Positions 61,840 through 64,000 of a DNA stretch of 64,000 nt are shown here, one piece after another; within the stretch, counting starts at the first letter, position 1, and every line of letters starts with the position of its first letter. This stretch comes from Callaeas wilsoni (taxonomy: Eukaryota > Chordata > Aves > Passeriformes > Callaeidae). A program made the translations under genes and the position numbers. Under the pieces are notes generated by a model. That model saw only the letters and a list, made by a program, of their open reading frames with translations, had not been told where the DNA came from and searched no databases. The stretch spans positions 20,800 to 84,799 of the forward strand of contig VWPU01002968.1 in NCBI GenBank assembly GCA_013398955.1. The letters run 5' to 3'.

Positions 61840-62606
61840 GGAAAATACATTAAAAAGTAGACCACTTAATCTCTCTTTAACTTTTCTAAACAGATTTACA
61901 GTTCATCTGAAATAATTAACTTTAAGTCACTATTTTTTCGAAAGCCAGAAGTGAAGATCTGGAATGAAGTTTCAGTTCAGGTTTTTCTTCCTGCCACGCT
62001 GTCACACAAAAACCTAAGCTATTTCTGGCTGTTCTTATTTTTAGATTGTTCTTCATATACCATTTACCGTCATTGAAATTAATGAGAAAATAAAAGGAGT
62101 GACCTTTGGCTAGGCACATACAGTTTATGCATGAGCTAAACAGCAGGATCCTTTTTCATTCTTCTTTTTCCCACATTCTCTTTCTCCCTGCTCTCCCCCA
62201 TCCAAATATAATTTGTAAAGCCTTTAGAGCCTTTCATCCTGTGTGCTTCCACTGTGTTCCTTTAGATGAATCTCAGGTCCATGATTCACATCTATTCTCT
62301 TGTGCTGAAAGGTCAGTGGCACCCTTGTTTTATGAATATAATCCACCATTCTCTTGCACTTCAGAATCGTTTCCAAAACTCCCAGGCAAAATTCTTACAG
62401 CTCAGGGTGCAGACAAATGTTAGCATTATTGTAAAGAGCACTCTCCCTATACAAATACAAGCCTGGACATTCCAAGTTACGTTGTTTAAAATAAACCAGC
62501 ATTTACTGAAGATCTGAATAATTTTGAAGACATGATTCCAGTTGCAGACATAATTCTCAACCTTGGAGTCACCGTAACACTGACTATGTAATTCATGCCC
62601 AGTTAC

Positions 62607-62658
62607 CTGCAGTAGGTGCACAAGTCCATCTGACAGACACTCAACAAAGCCACCGTCC
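62607..62658 (-). other. Candidate internal exon (52 nt), minus strand
   Basis: On the minus strand the acceptor CTCTCTGCTCTGTTCAG (pyrimidine-rich, ends at 62,659) and the donor CTGCAG/gtaact (62,607/62,606) bound a 52-base segment. It is open in one frame (GGFVECLSDGLVHLLQ). The length is not a multiple of three. The family is not recognised, so it could equally be an exon of a non-coding RNA. The case rests on splice signals plus position between a CpG island and a poly(A)-like site on the same strand. Confidence 0.25.
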
Positions 62659-63171
62659 CTGAACAGAGCAGAGAGTGCCCAGTGAGGTTTTCTGGGGCAC
62701 CGCTGTCGCAGCGAACCTTGCACTGTCCCACTGCGGTGGTTCCCTGCCAGCCCCCCGCCTGCCGGGAGGGAATGCTGCCAGCTCTGCCTGGTTTGCAGGG
62801 TGGGTCAGATATGTTATTATTATAAATTCCACCCTGAATGATTTTCAGTGCAGCAGTCTCAGAATCCTTGCTTGGAAACAGTAAGGCCTAAGTGTTGCCT
62901 CTGAACTGTGTTTGAGGGTGGAAGAAGTTCGTTCCCTGGCTGACGGGAGGGAGTCAAGCACAGGTGTGCTATGACCAAGAAAGTCTGGTTTGTGCTAGCT
63001 GGAAAAGAGGTATGCAACCATTTTGAGAGGGAACACTGTGATTTTCCAGTACTTGTCCACTCATTGCTAAGAAAAATGAGAACTGATATGTGTTTGGGTT
63101 AACGGAAATGCTTATGACAGTGTAAGACACCAATGCTAATAGTAAATCCTGTTTGTAGTTGTTTATGGAAT

Positions 63172-63220
63172 TTTTGGGGGGTTTTGGTTTGGTTCTTGTG
63201 TTGGTTGGTTGGTTTTTTGT
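63172..63220. repeat. G/T-rich tract
   Basis: Nearly pure G and T on the plus strand, including GGGGGG, GGTTTGG and a GGTT tetranucleotide run (TTGGTTGGTTGG). Confidence 0.7.
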
Positions 63221-63410
63221 TCCAAGTGTATTGTTGTACCTCTGCATTCTAGTATTTACGTGGATATTTATTGCTTCTTAATCTTTGTGTTAACAGTCCT
63301 GAAGGTATTTTATTTGGAGCTTTTAGGTGGTATTTTAAAACCCTGATTATGGAAAAACTTGTGGTAAATTTTTATATCCTCATTGTTTGCCATGACATAG
63401 AGATTTACAG

Positions 63411-63765
63411 CATCACAGAACGGGTGAGGTTGGAAGGGATCACATCTGGGCCAACCTCCGTGCTCAAGCAGGGTTATCCCAGAGCACAAGGCACAGGCTT
63501 GTGTTCAGATGATTCTTTAGTACCTCCACAGAGACAAACTCTACAACCTCTGGGCAATTGGTTCCCATGTGAGGTCACTGCACAGTAAAGAAGTTCTTCC
63601 GCATCTTCAGGTGGAACTTCCTGTGCATCAGTTTCTGCCCAGTGCCTCTTGTCCTGTTGCTCAGCACCACCGAGAAGAGCCAGATCCATTCTCTTAGCAC
63701 CTCTTTTAAATATTTATACACATTAACGAGGTCCTCTCTCGCTCATCTCTTCTCGAGCCTGAAAT
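63411..63765 (-). mobile_element. CR1 LINE, 5'-truncated 3' end
   Basis: The left end (CATCACAGAACGGGTGAGGTTGGAAGGGATCAC on plus) is the reverse complement of the CR1 3' terminus (gtgatcccttccaacctcacc...ttctgtgatg). Further right, on the minus strand, come GAGGACCTCGTTAATGTGTATAAATATTTAAAAGAGG, then GCTGAGCAACAGGACAAGAGGCA, GGAAGTTCCACCTGAAGATG, AGAACTTCTTTACTGTG and CCCAGAGGTTGTAGAG. This is the conserved order of the end of CR1 ORF2 and the short 3' UTR. Stops and small deletions (around 63,560-63,590) make it dead. Reverse-transcriptase core and endonuclease are absent, as in most avian CR1 copies. It ends about 80 bases from the CpG island. Confidence 0.92.
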
Positions 63766-63804
63766 TCATCTGCTGGCCTTGACTGATGTCGCCTGTTTAC
63801 TTCC

Positions 63805-63811
63805 ACTTACG
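63805..63811 (-). other. Candidate splice donor, minus strand
   Basis: Read on the minus strand, CTCC/GTAAGTGG is a perfect U1 intron match (GTAAGT at 63,810-63,805). It lies just inside the CpG-rich region, where a first exon would end if a transcript left the promoter leftwards. Confidence 0.25.
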
Positions 63812-63845
63812 GAGAAGTTCGTGAATAGTTCCTCACATGAGGCCC

Positions 63846-64000
63846 AGCGCTGTCCTTAGGCGTCGTGGGTGTTTTATTTGCGCGCGGCAAGCGGGGTTCA
63901 GATAAATCATGCGCCCGCGCCTGAAGCCAATCCCTGGGGCCGGGGGGCCGCTCTCCGTGCCCCGCAGCTCCCCGGCCCGCGGCGCAGGGAACCCAGGACG
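63846..64000. promoter_or_regulatory. CpG island edge, probable promoter
   Basis: About 19 CpG dinucleotides occur in the last 155 bases, against near absence elsewhere. Base composition switches sharply to GC-rich, with GCGCGCGG, CCCGCGCC, CCGGGGGG and CCCGCGGCGC. A CCAAT box (GCCAATCC) sits at 63,926-63,933, and an NRF1-like TGCGCCCGCGC at about 63,910-63,920. No good TATA box. The island continues past the window, so the gene and its direction cannot be decided here. It is probably the promoter of a gene to the right, possibly bidirectional. Confidence 0.7.

Larger units (their letters stand above)
61840..63410. other. Possible minus-strand transcription unit; otherwise unique DNA
   Basis: It contains the exon-like segment at 62,607-62,658, a GC-richer patch at about 62,690-62,800 and a G/T-rich tract at 63,172-63,220. 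A minus-strand frame at 61,922-62,119 ends about 80 bases before the AATAAA but has no recognisable family. Confidence 0.35.

Overview
The window is non-coding vertebrate DNA, most likely from a bird. The best evidence is a decayed CR1 LINE tail on the minus strand at about 63,411-63,765. It has the avian CR1 3' end, which reads on the plus strand as 'cacagaacgggtgaggttgg' followed by degraded ORF2 C-terminal sequence. Several old MIR-type SINE fragments, scarce interspersed repeats, AT-rich unique DNA and an abrupt CpG-rich right edge also fit an amniote, and specifically an avian, genome. There are no bacterial-style genes, operons, CRISPR arrays or intact viral elements.

I recognise no protein-coding gene. 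The longest open frames are either translations of a simple repeat or unremarkable chance frames without protein-family signatures. The window is therefore an intergenic gene desert or part of one or more very large introns. I list a few exon-shaped segments (acceptor, open frame, donor), all at low confidence because splice-like signals occur by chance every few kilobases.

Layout: 1-3,520 is unique AT-rich DNA with a possible plus-strand poly(A) site near 1,304. 3,521-3,906 is a CCCTTCT heptamer satellite interrupted by a 207-base assembly gap. 3,907-17,059 is mostly featureless, with a GC-richer patch at 14.7-15.0 kb. 17,060-17,415 holds an exon-like open frame. 17.4-38.2 kb is unique DNA with microsatellites, a GCTGG-rich minisatellite (30.9 kb) and ATTA-rich stretches that could be conserved enhancers (21.1, 31.8 kb). 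38.18-38.36 kb has a small exon-like segment with a strong Kozak ATG, followed by a MIR-like SINE. 43.5-45.6 kb has a tRNA-like SINE relic, the richest homeodomain-site cluster, another exon-like segment and a striking two-tier palindrome. 45.6-55.8 kb is unique DNA with another enhancer-like stretch at 52.5 kb. 55.8-61.1 kb has three MIR-type SINE relics. 61.8-64.0 kb holds the most coherent transcription signals: reading leftwards on the minus strand, a CpG island with a CCAAT box at the right edge, a perfect GTAAGT donor, a small exon-like segment, and an AATAAA with a G/T-rich downstream element.

How it may work together (inference): the right edge looks like a gene promoter, possibly bidirectional. 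The minus strand could carry a short spliced non-coding transcript of about 2 kb leaving that promoter, and the ATTA-rich islands to the left could be distal regulatory elements. None of this can be proved without alignment or RNA data.
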